DNA from: Dermanyssus gallinae
Lineage: Eukaryota > Arthropoda > Arachnida > Mesostigmata > Dermanyssidae
DNA length: 64,000 nucleotides
NCBI GenBank assembly: GCA_003439945.1
Contig: QVRM01002200.1
Location: 186,001-250,000, forward strand
Reading direction: 5' to 3'
The first letter of the stretch is position 1; each line of letters starts with the position of its first letter. Positions 25,283 to 39,300 of this stretch are shown in pieces. Below the pieces are notes generated by a model. It saw only the letters and a list, made by a program, of their open reading frames with translations. It had not been told where the DNA came from and made no database searches. The position numbers and the translations under genes were made by a program.

Positions 25283-28200
25283 TGCAGTTAGTTATTGACA
25301 CAGCTACGCTCAGGTTTGTGGGCCATATGGGCTCACAAACGTGAGGCTGCCGTTAGGCTATAGGTTATCTGAACACTTGCACTTTGTAGTAGTTTCCTGC
25401 AAAACACATTCACGTCGGAAGGCTTCACGAATACTTTGGGTTGCGCTCCCTATAACACACAACACACAGGTTGACGAGTATGTTCTCGCAGACTTAGGCG
25501 CCTGGAGTCGTGAGGCCTACGCGCAATGATGCTCTGTGGCTTAAGGTCTTATGCAGAACTGCTAGCCGAGCGCAGTTCAATCCGGTTCAAGGTACAGCGG
25601 CCGCATAATCAAACTTGCAAAGTAGATGGACATGGACAAAGCGGAATAACGTGTCAGAACAGAGTAGCAACCTTGCCAGTGGCTTTTTGATCCAGCTTCC
25701 AATATCTCACCAACTTTACCACGTTTACCACGTATGTTATACGTATGTTTACAGCCGGGAACATCGCACCGCCAAAAATTCCACTCGCTGACGCAGAATA
25801 AATAAAAGAGGTGCTTTCGCGATGTACTATCAGAAGGGTTGTACATTGTGATATAAAGAGGACGTTGCAATCCGAGTGTTCACCAAAAGCAAAAGGTGGA
25901 CTTTCGAACATGTCGAAGGGGGTTCTACGAATAACACGATTTGGCGAAAACATTGAACTTGAATGAAAAATTGTAAGAAGGTGTGACAAACGCAATATCT
26001 ATAAAAAATAGAGAGCCGACATTTGGTATCAGTCTTTGCATCAATCGGCGAAGAGTTACAAAGAGAGGAGTCCGCAACTATCCTACAGCCGGCTTCTGTA
26101 AATATTTTTTAATTGATAGATTTTTATGATATCTGTAATAATAATGCTTAACAAAGTTTGATGCCTGCTTCCTCAATACAGCATAATGAGTTATACAATT
26201 CATTAGTAGTATACTCCATCATGTGAAAATCTATTAATCAGAACTGCCAATTTGTTTGAAAACCAAGTTTAAGCCAAGTGTAAATCTAACAGGAAACTGA
26301 AAAGTAAAATTGGTACAATAGAGGCAGAGATATTATCTTTCCGTTGCATTCAAGATAAAATTTGGCAGTTTAGAATTTTAACATAGTGACGGCCAGATTA
26401 GACTAGGACCTTAAATCTATAAAATAATTTTCTGTTTGGTTTCCATAGGTCGCCTTTCAATTGCTCCAGTGCGTTGCTATTAAACGCGAAAGCTTCCCTA
26501 TAACATTCAACTCTACTGTCATAAGGAGTACTTTCCAATTCTTGCTGTGGAACGCCTTACTTACGTTAAGCAACTAAATGCCATAGATTTTTATTTTTTG
26601 TATACCTCACTATCGTACTTAGTACGCTGTAGTTAGCCGAGTGCCTACTTTATCGCCCGTACAACCGCAGACGGACGACTAACCTAAGAGCGAGTTCGGT
26701 TCCCCAACGGGCTAGGGAATTATCAGGTTTTAATGAGTGTGAATATCCCGTATTACCGAGACCTTCGGGTGTCTCTTTTTGGTGGTCTAAACGGAGTGCC
26801 TTTTGTCGAGTACTTTCAAGTTCGTTTTGGATAGGTGGGGCCATATTATCTGTATTCCGCCTAATAACCCCCCGCCACCGCGGAACTCACCACGGGGCCC
26901 GGAACCGAAGAAGGGCCGGGAACGACACAGGCAACTAGCACGGACAAGAGCGCAACAAAGAAGGCTGAGAGAAACTGGGAGCCCACCGTTATACCCGCAG
27001 AGGACGACGGCTCTGACTGGACGGTGGCAACCGGGAACTAGAAAGCTTAATAATGATTAAAATCGTTAAGATAAACCTCAACAGATGCCGGGCGGCGCAT
27101 GATGCACTGGAATAAATGGTTCAGCGCCGGAATATAGGCCTATTTCTATTGACGGAACCGAACGTCTTGCGTACCAGAAGTGCAACCTGAAATGCTGATG
27201 AGGAAGTGGACTCCGCCACATGGTGGACAGGCCAGGCAACAGGTCAACCAATGGCGGGACAGGGTCACAGGCCAGGCTTCGCCTGGATAGACGTACACGG
27301 TGTGGCGGTGCTATACTCGTGCTATTACTCGCCAAACAAGAGCATATCGGAGTTCTCCTCATATCTAGATAGCCTAGGGCACTCCCTGCAGATTCACCCG
27401 GGACGAAGAGTCATCGCTACGGGGGATTTTAACGCTGCAAGCATTACATGAAACGGGAAGCAGCCCGACGTTTGCCCGAGGAACCGAAGCCTCTTATATA
27501 TCCCTCCCTCTTGTCAATAATAGTGCCCTCCTCCTTGTTTTCGAGTGGACGGTACTCGAGGACGAGGAATCGCTAAGCGATCATAGCTACATTTATGTTT
27601 TGCTTGCCTCCCCTGAACCAACAGAGATGGCCATAAAGCCTCCTCGGACATGGCAAATGCGCCGCTTGGAATAAACTAAGCTGGTCACTACAATGGATCA
27701 GCACGTCTTCCGATGGAGATTTGATGACCCCGACGCGGCTCAAGTAAAGAGATTCTCACGGCGGTCTATGAGGCGGCGGGACCTCACTCCGGCAGTCAAA
27801 ACAAAGGACCCCCACGAACTGGTGGTCCGAAAAGGTAGAAACGCATCATGACTGCTCTGAAACGACGAGGAATATCCCCCTACCTCCGCCGCATAATATT
27901 ATCTTACCTGGAAGGCAACAAGACAAAATGGCCGAGTGGATGCGTGAGTATCACCCCCAACTGTTGCCACAAAAACGGAGGCACTTTACCTCACTAGGCG
28001 AAAGTGCACGAGGCGGCACAAGCTGACTCTTTCGGGCCAACTCATAGCAATCAAGAAGGAGGCCAAGTACCTGGGGGTCACCCTGGGCACCAGACTTATG
28101 GGTGCGGCGCATATCGCCCACGTTACCCGCAAGGTCGCTAAGGTCGCGCAGAATCTTGCACGGATCCTCCCGCGAGAGGGAAGGGCGTCTGAGAGCCGAA

Positions 28201-31200
28201 GACGGCTTCTGGTGACAGTTGCGGAGTCAACGGCGATGCACGCGGCACCCGTCTGGGCAGATCGTGCCCTGCGGACGGCGCGGAACTAGGGCGCACTCAG
28301 AGTCGCGCATTGGGGAATGGCCATAAGAGTCTAAAGGGCCTATCACACGGTGTTTACGGATGTCCTGAAAGTACTGGCCCGCCAGCTACTTTGGAATCTT
28401 CTGGCCAGAAAAGAAAGCGAACGCCGTCTCGACGGGAACTGGGACCTTGCGCGGGCGCAACAGAAGACACTGGAGCTGTGGAACGATGAGTCGCGAAATC
28501 CTTGGGGCGACGCCGGCGGTCAATGAACTCGCCGACTAATACCGGATCTGCCTGGTAGTATGACAAGCAGCTGGGGAAGCTGTCGTACACCATGACGCAA
28601 GTGCTCACAGGACACGGCCAGTTCCAGACATACATGCGCATCGGCAAGGCCCCGGTTGACATCTGTGTTCTCTGCTACTCCGCAGTACGTGGTGGACCTC
28701 ATGATGAAGGACGAGACGAATTGGACAAAGGGTCGACATTACCTCGATACCATCATGAGGAAAAGATGAACATGGAGGCGACGAGACAAGCCCGCTACCA
28801 CCAGGCACCTTTAAGGGGCAGTCGAGAGGAGGAGCCGATGGAGGGAGAATAGAGGGAGCAGCTAGGCCCTTCGGAGGATCTCGACGCATCTTCCCAGGAC
28901 GGGGAGGCATTGGCTAGGCACATAGAGCGCTAGAACACGAGACTCCCCTTTCAGGGTTGTCGAAGTAATGCCAATTCAATCCCGGGCCTTGGTGGGGTGG
29001 GGAGGATATCGGTTTTAGCGGGTGCGAGTTCCACACTAGCTGCTGCTAGCTGCCAGTAGCACTTGTGCATTATGCATTTCCAAGACCTTCAAAAAAAACT
29101 GTATTCCGTAAGCAGAAATCGGTGCAATCTTTAAATTAAAAAAAAGGCCCATAACCACTTCAGGCGACAATGAAGAGCGTCCTGGCTTTTAACGGGTTAT
29201 CATTGCCCATTGCCCGTATACAGAGATATATGTCTGGGTACAACTAATATAATTTTTTAGGCTGACCCTCGGCCAGCATTTAACGCCCGCGGGACTGCTT
29301 TCGCATTGCTTTGTGAGACGGATTTCACACATGCAAGTGTGCAAAGGTAAGACTTGAACCCGTGCACTTATGTGTCCCCTCCGGTCGCGAGGCGCACGCG
29401 AATGCGCCACACCACCAGGTTCGACATTTGTGTACAATTAGGGACCGTAAAAAGGCTGGTGAACATGCGTCGGAGATGACATTCTAGATTTTCAGGTAAA
29501 ACTTAACTGTTGGGCGCGTATCGGAGCATAAACACTTGTGTTCATGAATCTGCGACTTCCTGAAAAGCTTTAGCATCCGTATACAATAAGGTTATTTTCG
29601 GACGACTTCTTGCTAGGGCATACGTTTGCACCATATAGCTGACAAAACCTATGCGCTTCGCAATAAAATATTTAAGTTCACAGAGTCTAACTGTCCAAAA
29701 GTGACCGAGGATAGTGCTAAAGTGTTACGTAGTACCCAGTGCACTAGTAGCCACTTGTGTGCGGAACCAAGCAATTCGTTCTCTATTTTGAGATCATACG
29801 ACAGTTTGTCGAATGCCCGTAAGTAAGAGTGAACCCGCGTGGACCCAAACGCTGGCTGTGCTTTCTCCAACAACGGGCATTAATCTAGCCAATCTGTACT
29901 CAATTCGGCCATTTCGGTAATCGTAACTCCGTGTCATAGCGCTAATCGACGGAAACGCGTTATGACTGAACGAAATGACAGTGGTCCAGACAACAGTGCG
30001 GCGTCCAACCACAACAAGCGTTCGAACAGATGGAAGTCAAAAACATCTGCTCAAAATGTAAGCACTTACTGGCCGTTGTTTGATTGCACTGTAGCGGATG
30101 TGCGCGAATCTTCTACAGTGCCTGCAGAGCCTCGGATGTAAGCGAGCTATTAGCTGAAGCTGACGCAGTCTGGTACTGCCAAATACAGGTATGCTGTTTT
30201 CCCACCGCTAAGATGGACAGTGTGGAATTCATGGATGCTCTCAATAGACTGCCGCTGGACAACAAATTCATGAACTGAGGCTGCCCTAGCGGAGGCTTGT
30301 CCGTACTATATGGCAAGAGACTAGGCGAGATTAGTGTGGCACTGGCTAACGATGATAGAGTAGTAGTTCGGGGTAACCGATGCAACATTGTGGCAGTCTA
30401 CGACCATCGAACGCCGAAAACACGACACTGTTGATTGACAAAATCGCATGGGCTATTCACGTTTTCCCTCAGTTGGATTTCAGCTGCTAGTGGCAGCACA
30501 AGGGTCGAGAAACCTGATGATTCGCGTACTCGCGCTCTTCTCTCGGTGCTCGATAATTTCGGCTGCAGTCTAATTACCTATGCAAATGTCCCGACGTTTG
30601 AAGGCCTGATCGAATGTTCGGTAATTAATATATTTGCATCCAACGTAGACTCGGTGGGAAAACTCGTTCTATTGGCAGAAGCAAGCTGCTGCATGAAGGT
30701 AGTAACTTTAAAAGTCATGTTACAGTAGGGGTGGAAATGCTACTCCCACAAATGGAGACTCTGCCGCGATGGAACGCTGTGTTAGCTAAGGCACTAAACT
30801 AAACTAAATTCGGCCTAAAGCTTGCAGCGTTATTTCCAGTACAGCGTGACCCGCACATTGAGTCGTACACGGGTGTGCTGATAGAGGCGATCACATTGTC
30901 TGTCTGTGCACCGTGCCCGCGTCGACAATGGCCATGGTTTAATACGAGCTATAGACTAGCCTTCAAAGCGCCGTTTTGTGCTTGTTCACTGGCTAAACAA
31001 TAACCGTGCATGATGCCGCTCTGTAATCTCTTCAAGAGTTTACATAGACAAACTCTCAAGACGGTATGACGGCAATATCCTGAACGTCAAAAAGAGAGGT
31101 TACTGAACCAGGCAATCAGGGAGCCCAGGCGTATTCAACGGGTAAAATTGTCCTCGGATCCCATAAACTCCGCTGTCTTGATGTAGCACTTCATAGAACT

Positions 31201-33959
31201 GCATGCAAAGAGTATGCACGTGAAAATACCATTCCCAGCAGTGTTCCATTGCTCGACAGCGCATAGGACGAATTGATTCTGTTTATGCGCAATTAGCTAG
31301 CAGTAGATTTCTCCGTATTGAAAGTGCTACGCTCCATCAAACGGCTCTAGTCAAACAAAGACCGAATTCACACCTAAAATCTAAAGACGCAGGCCGCTGG
31401 CGTAGCTCTTGGTTGGACAAGTTCATTTAATGCTTGCCCCCGTCTGGGACATCTACCACGAACTTGGAGTGATGCGCTGCTTACACATCATCATATTAAA
31501 GGGGAAAAGTGATTTGCAAATGGCGTCATCTTGGGCAGCAATTGCAAACATAATTATGTTGTTATAAAATCCTGGCACTCCTTATTTTTCGATGGCTTAG
31601 CACTTTCTTGGAGTCCTGCGTCTGTATACCGGACGAACAGCACGGTTTTCGCACGGGGTGTTCAACAATCACGGCATGCAACCTCTTACTAAGCGAAGTG
31701 CGCAGCGCTATCAATCGCCCGAAACAGACACTCTACGCAGTATACGTCGATGTCAAATCTACGTTCGACATTGTGCCTAGAGACAAGATCCTGGTAAAGC
31801 TCGCTTAGCGCAGAGTTTCGCTCAACATACTCCGGCTAATCAAGGCTATGCAAGTATCGATGACGGGGTGTCCCAGCTTCCCCCGTTTGCTCAGACGACC
31901 GGTGTTGCGCAGGGCGATCATCTGAGCACTCTGCTGTTCTCCCCACTGCTGAATGACTTCCCATCTCGACTCCCAAGATCTACTTTTCCCGTCGAAACGT
32001 TGCTGTATGCAGATGGCCTCGCCATTTTGGAAAAAAAGTAGTTTTCCTCGTGGAGCTACTATCCCGCAAAGCACAAATGTTTTGTTAAGGTCAACTGTAT
32101 TTAAGCAATACACTAGCTTTTTCAAGCTGTTTCTGGAGTCCAATTTCAACGGATCAGGCACTGGGGTGCGATGCAATTATGCTTAAAGATTTTTTTTGCA
32201 AGTGCAACGCTGTTTTCATCATGTATAATACTTCTTTTTTGCTAAATTTAGTATTATATAATAGAGCAACGTCACCACTTGCTCTCCCAGGACCGTCAAT
32301 TTGAGGACCAAGACACTCTATCAGATACCGACCAGAAACCACAGTTGGTTCTCTGACCCAGGTCCCCGTGAGCACCAGTACGTCGTATTAGGTACATTAG
32401 TATGTAAACATTAGTACGTCGTACGTCATAGGAAAGAATGCTTAAGAAGCTTTTAAAATATCGCAATTCCAATGAAAGAATGTGAGTTAACGTTATTGTT
32501 TTTAGCTGGGACCTAATTTTTTGCCACAGGGCTACATGCAGCGCGAGCGGTTTAGTTACAGATGCTCTGATTTTAGCTTCTTTCCGCCGGTAGCTAGAAT
32601 AGCCTCATTTGTAGCAACACAAAGAGCTTCTCGTAAGGACAATTCGATTGAACGCCATAAAGAATCATCATTATTTTCAGGGTACTTCATTGCCTTGAGA
32701 GTAAGTCCGTTGGTCCCAACACCTGCGAGAATAGAGATGGCAATATTTTGCCAATGGCATTTGTACTGCCTCCTCAATACAAGCGATAATCTCGTTTAGG
32801 ATCGACTGGATAAGGCCACCACTTTTTTCTGGCCTGTTTTCCGCTGGCGCTGTTCAATTCTCAACCATCCTGCTCCTTGCCAGGGCATTGTGCCCTGTGA
32901 ACTTCTATTTTGCATGTCCATGCTGTGCAATCTATTTTGGCAGAGGCCCCAGGTAGCTTCGTTTTTGCCACTGCATCAGCAGTAACGGGCTTATGCCTTA
33001 CATTTCTCTATAAATGTTGTTACGACATACCTGCATTTTGATTTCTTCATCTTGCAACTTGTGACGAAAGTCATCCATATTAAAGCATCTGTAACCATTG
33101 CATCGACCATATGTTGTTCGAGCCCAAGCAGACCTCTACTGGAACGTTATTGCTCGCAAATGTCAGAGTAAAATTGTGCCAGAATTTGTGGCCGTAACAA
33201 CATTGGTATTTAGATTATTCGCATTCACTACAACTGTTTTAATTTTTTTTACTTGAAACATATGGCGTGAGAGAAGCCAATGTGGCAGCTTCGGATATAG
33301 AAAGGTGCACATCAAAAAGATTGCGAGTTCCGATTATCCTAGCCCATACCTTCACTCCCACCAACCCATGCAGCGATAGCAGTGTACCTCTGCCAACCTC
33401 GGCTTCCCTGCAATCACAAGTTCTCCGTTGCTAGTAAATCGAGGTTATTCAACTTTTCCTATAATGTGCTGCGCAATGTAGTTACAGACAACTAAAGCGC
33501 GTCTCGGACGCTTTGTTAATAGCTGCAAATATGAACGCCATTTGATAGGCTTGTGCCACCCCTTTGACTCACGCAAACGTTTTGTGCGCATTATCATCTA
33601 GAAATTGTCGTCAGAGTAATTTTCCCTTTCTTGAATTTCAGTAGCAACTGTTGTTGCTTTATTAGCATTGGCCTTTGAGTTCCAGCCTGCAGCATACGCA
33701 TACTTTTATTGTCTTTATGATATTCAGGAGGGCTCGATGCGGCGCGCTTTTCTCCTTTGAGCGGCAGGCCAGATCGCCAACACTGCTGGATGGCTTATCA
33801 ATGCGTTCGCACTGACGTTAGCAAACCAATTGGCCCTGTCTCCAACCAGTTTTCCAACCAGTCGGCGTTCGCTGCATCGGTATATTTTTCGATCGTACAA
33901 AGCCTATATATATATATATATATACTTACAGTATTTACCTGCCAGCTCACTCTGGACTT

Positions 33960-34009
<50 letters not shown>

Positions 34010-36286
34010 TGACTGAAATGGCACCGTATGTTTGGCATGCATTTCTGAATTTGAATTAAAACCGACAGAACTACAACTATATATATATATATATATATAT
34101 GGTGACACTGTATGCGCAGTAGTTAACACATAAAAGGAATCACACATTGACAAACCTCGCGTGCGTACAGGGATTCGAGCTGACCGACGACGGCGAAACT
34201 CCAGCACGAGCCGCAAAACATTTGATCCTTGACTTTTGACACTATACCTGCTGTCCTCCAGTCGACGTTCTTAGGAAGACTCAATTTAGAGTATCTCCAG
34301 GCCGGAAATGGCTGACCCTCATTGTAGTTTATTTGCTGAGACACTCGGCACGGGTAAGGCGGCTCTTTGAAGTAGCGATCAGCTAGATGATTTACGGCAA
34401 GCTTGTAGGAGCGAGTGCGTCGATTGTGCGCGTCGATTATACGCATATTATGGCGAAAATTGTGTTTTCGTTTCTCTTCCTCTTGTGGCGACCTGTAGCG
34501 TTTCCTGTAGCGCCTCTGGCCGTTATCACACCATTGTTACATGAAATAAAAAAAACTACAAACATTAAATTGGAAATTACTGAACGCTGCAAACAAAGCT
34601 ACTCAGCGGCTCAGTATATGGTCTATAGGGTTAAGCCTATCCGCCTTCAACCTGACGGAGTCAGAAGAACCCAGCGAAAATCACGAATTGCTGTCTATGC
34701 GTTTTCTCCTCTTAAACAACTGAATCACAATCGAACGTTTCCCACAAGCATTTACAATGTGAGACTAAAGACTACTAGGACTTGGCTTAACACCGCTAAA
34801 AAAATACAAGATATTGCCGGATAGCATAAGAAACCAAATTTCGTATTATTTTGAATTGTTACGTACACAAGGAACGTTTTGCTTTGTTTAGCCAACTGAA
34901 AAAGAATTGCTTTATCGTTACGCTTATATATGCAGTCGTTACGTAGATTTTAAGAAACGCATAATTTACATAGAAGAGCTTGCGCTTGAAAATGAAGCAG
35001 TTTGCAATGAACTAAGCTTCTGAGTGCCTGTTTGGCTTTATGCCATGAAAACAAGCAATTGATAGGCAATAGCTTCGAACAAACCAAAGTTTTAGAATTG
35101 GTGAAATCCTGAGATTTAATCTCAAAGACGTAATTTAGTAAATCCGTTTCTCTGAGCTGGCGTGAAGTATTAAAGTGAAAAGGGTCTAGGAATAAAAAAG
35201 CCACCCGTGTCAGTCGTGCCAAGAGAACATTCCCAATGGGATCGTGGCAAAAATTGGGATTCCTTCTCTTTAACTAGAACAGTGTATTATGTCATTAATA
35301 TCATTTATTCATTTGACCTATATAGAGTGTATTCGTTATTATATATTTTACAATACAACAAGACGGATAGTTGGCTTCTGTTCCAACGAGAAAAAATGTG
35401 CAACGTCCCAACGAGAAATAATGTGCAACGACTTTCTTCGAAGTGCTGAACAGTGGACTGACGGGGTACCTAACGCAATTCTGTGAGCAGAACCTAGACG
35501 TACATGGAATATACTCCACTTGAAATTTATAGGACAAACACACAAGATGGTGATATCCATGCACGATGTACCTCGTGTACGTATCTATCGTCGCAAGCTT
35601 TCCCCAGCCCATAATTGAGGTTAAAAAACACCCAGTTCCTCGATCTGTGTCGCTGCCTGTATTACTTTTCTTTCCCACTTAACTAAACATTTAGTCGTAG
35701 AGCGGTCGAGTTGTAGACACGCATAGTCTCGACCGTATAGGGTTTCGTATTGAGGCAGTGGAGTTCATATATTTGAAGGGATGGCATTTGGAAGGTTTTC
35801 CTGGCATGGCTGCGAAGATTCTCTATCTATAGGTTATGCAAATTGTTCTTTGTAGGCATACATTGGCGAATAGAGGCATGCGTATACACGTAGTGCAAAA
35901 AATTATTCTTACGCTCGCCTACTAGAGTAATAACAACAATGAGTTAATAATGTGCTGCACTTTAAAGCACCGCCGTCTTCAGCAGTACAATGTTGCCACC
36001 GCACAATAGGGCCGCTAATGCGCTCGCTACAGCAAACGCGCTGCCAGCATAATATTTAGTAGAGAAACCTGCTGCATAATCGTTATGACAGATGAATTGC
36101 AGTTCTAATAAAAACAATGGTTATAAATACCAGAAAAAAGAGAAATTAACAAATGGATACAGTGACGGTAAAGAGGATTCGGTTGAAACATAGAGTATGG
36201 TATAATGTTTTTCAGGAGTACTGGCAGGGGCAAATACTATTTATATAAGATGTGGGATCAGACTAGGGAAGCGGTAGGAATGATGC

Positions 36287-36343
<57 letters not shown>

Positions 36344-39300
36344 ATAATAATTTTATTAAACTCATAACGGGGTTTAAACAATTGTCCCCCAGCGAACGTG
36401 ACAAGAAACTACACCAGCCCTAGGTCCAGGTCTGGTGTCGACCACCCGGTCAAGATACCAAGCACCGCCGTGGCGTTACCACGTTGAATATCCAATGACA
36501 GCCTTTGCCGAAAATATTTACTAGCGCGCAGGTCCCCCGTGGCCAATCTTAGACAGTTGCATATGTTAGTAATAACTCCCTCAGTAATTTTACCTGAAAT
36601 CCCTAAGGTCTCAAAGGCTAAAGGTCGAAAATCCATATAGTTCAAAAGATGCATTCTTCCGACACTTATTTATTTCCGTCTGCGAAACTGCATAACCAGC
36701 CTGCGTAGCGCCGTGACTGACCATTGAAGGTGCTAAAGAGTCAGTCACGGTAGCATTCCAGACGAGTGTCTTGCCTCTCTCAAAGGCTGTTAGGGTCATC
36801 CCATCAGGTCGATGGGAGTCGTCTATATACAAACTGTGGGTTTGAGAACACACGGGTAGCCAGAAGACCTTAGAGCACGGACTAGGGCGTTCAAAGCAGT
36901 GTGTCTCATCCTACGGCGTAAGCTGCGGATGCAGGATAAGCCATGGTGTCCTAGGGGTGAGACCTCCTCGCCACAGCTGCATTTATGTTCCTCGACTAGA
37001 GGGATCCCAAGGGAAGACCGACACAAGTCCTGACGACGTAGTCCTCTAAGAGAGTTTCAACGGGAGCACTCGGTAGAGCTATGAGCCATGCACCAACACC
37101 ACTAGATGAAACTGCTTAAAACCGAGCTTTGTCCACCTCGCTTTATATCATGCGATAAGACAATCCCACGGAGCAGGTGGTTTACCCGCGCTGTCGAAAA
37201 GTAGGACATTAATAAGAACAATCCCCTGTGTGCACCCAAGAGGCCTAAACGGCTTGAGGACGATTTTAAGTTATCCACCCAACCAGATAACTGTTCGTTC
37301 TTCCCGTCGTCAAGAAGTGGCACCCCTAATATCGTAAGGTTGGTCTTGTTTGTACTGATACAGTCTAGAAGAAGGTCGGTTATAAATCTGACCGAGGAGT
37401 CGGATATTGATGATCCCGACACGAATTTGCAATTTGGTGGATTGGGGCACAACCCGCTTCTTGTTGCAAAATCCAGTATCTTCTGAATATCACGGGCTAC
37501 CGTTACAGGGTCACCAGCTAACACGCTATCATCCAAGTACCATACATTCAACGGGGACTCGAGTAAGTCTATCAGCTCCTTGATGGCAAGACAAAACAGT
37601 AGAGGGCCTAAAGCCTCGCCCTGCTGCAGGCCCAACTGTTAGAGTATGACGTGGTCCAGCAACAGCAGTTGAGTTGGATTTCTGTATGCCTGCATACTGT
37701 AATGGTACAGGTTAGGCGCGTGCCCTCAGAAGATGGTCACGTCGAACGTTGTTGAAGGCATTTTGAAAGTCTACTTTGACCATGACTATATCTTCTGACC
37801 TAGATTGAATATAGGCGTGTGTGGCATGGATCGCCACTTCCGTTCCGCTTTTAGTAGAAAAGCCGAGTTGGTGTTCACCTATTGCTTCTTCATAGGGGAG
37901 AAGAACTTTGCGACGCATCCTTCCAGCAGGCAATCTTCGCTGCTATCCTACGGAGTAGATGAGCATGCGATAGAGCGGGTTGTGCCATCCTTCTTTTTTA
38001 ATGCAAATAGCCTCGCTTTAAATATGAATGGCAAAAGTTCTGTTGGCGGCTCTCCTCATAATAAAATTTCAATGAGCTTGGCAAGTGCGTCGGCCAAAGC
38101 CTCCGCTCGTTTACCGATTGCTCAGGAAAGTAAATCCTGAAGAAGCTTTGGTTGAATGAAGTCAAGGCCTGCAGCGGAGCTTCTAGAAAAGCTTCCTACT
38201 GCGCGGTATATATCTTCCCTTGACACGTGTAAGCTTTCCGCAGAGAAAGCTTCGGCAGAGGGATCAGTCCACCTCAAGTCCGTTGCTTCGCAGGGATGCT
38301 TGTCACGTAGAGACTCCACATGGTCGGACTCGACACCGAATGTGTCGCATGAGCTTATGAGCCTTGCAGCGCCCGACACATCACTATCGGTTAACTTTGC
38401 AATCACTCTGCTCTTCAAGTCTTCCTCAGAGGTGCAATTTTCGTGTGCCTCTAATGACTGACCCGACCGGCCAATCCCTCGAGTCTAAGACCGTTCGACA
38501 AGTCTCTAAGGTTTAAGCGTATGATGTCAGCCAACGAACGCGACTCACTCTTGGAAGGCAAAGTATAACAGGGCTAAACGATAGCAGAGACAATCATGCT
38601 GAATTATTATTGTAAATCACTACACCGTTTAAGGCTTTAACTAGGCATTTCAGCACAATCATTCTCGCTGTTTTGGGTATTATACGTATCATCTTTACAT
38701 GTTTAAAAACGAACTGAATGTGAGATGTCATGTGTAAAAGTTGTGCACGCGTATTTTCTGTTGCAGGCTGGCTGTGGGCTTGCGATCCTGGATGCATAGA
38801 ATCTATGGGTCCCAGAAAGCCCCTTGAGGTAAACGTCTATCGACATTTTGGGCACTCAGATTTATAGCTCGCTGTAGAAGTCGTGGGAACTGCGGGATCT
38901 TGCGAAGATAAGGTATTATCTAACATTATGAGCATTTTCTAAGTTTTTTTCGCCAGTGGTAGCAGGGCTAACATGGGGCTGTAGAACCTCTGTCACCACC
39001 TTGATAGCCTCTGCCAAATCAGGACTAACAGTCGTTAATGCATCTGCAACCGAGCCTAAATTTCCAAGAGTAGCTTTAGCCGTCTGAGTAGATTTGCTCG
39101 ACTTAGGAACAAGTCCTCGGTAACGCCGAAAGCGCGGACGACCAGAGTTTCTCACATACTGACTTGACTTCTTAGCAACTTTGCGTGGAGAAAACGCAGG
39201 CTTCGGGAGAATTAATTGAGGCGTTCGGTCGTCAGCTGCTGACGAGATACCTCTGACAACTGAGGCTTAACTTGGGCCTGGCATCACGGCTTCTCTGGCT

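Larger units (their letters stand above)
32191..34155. other. Intron 2 stretch, function unknown
   Basis: A minus-strand frame at 32777-32556 (73 codons, includes [15 protein letters not shown]) and a minus-strand segment at 33135-33035 reading [20 protein letters not shown] and ending at a GTATGT look non-random but match nothing I recognise. They could be remnants of an unclassified element. (TA)n tracts lie at 33905-33925, 33962-34007 and 34079-34100. Confidence 0.3.

Noticed and set aside
33757..34216. Open frames made of YIYIYIYI repeats (also at 24.9, 36.3, 41.3 and 49.1 kb)
   Set aside because: They are translations of (TA)n microsatellites and not genes.
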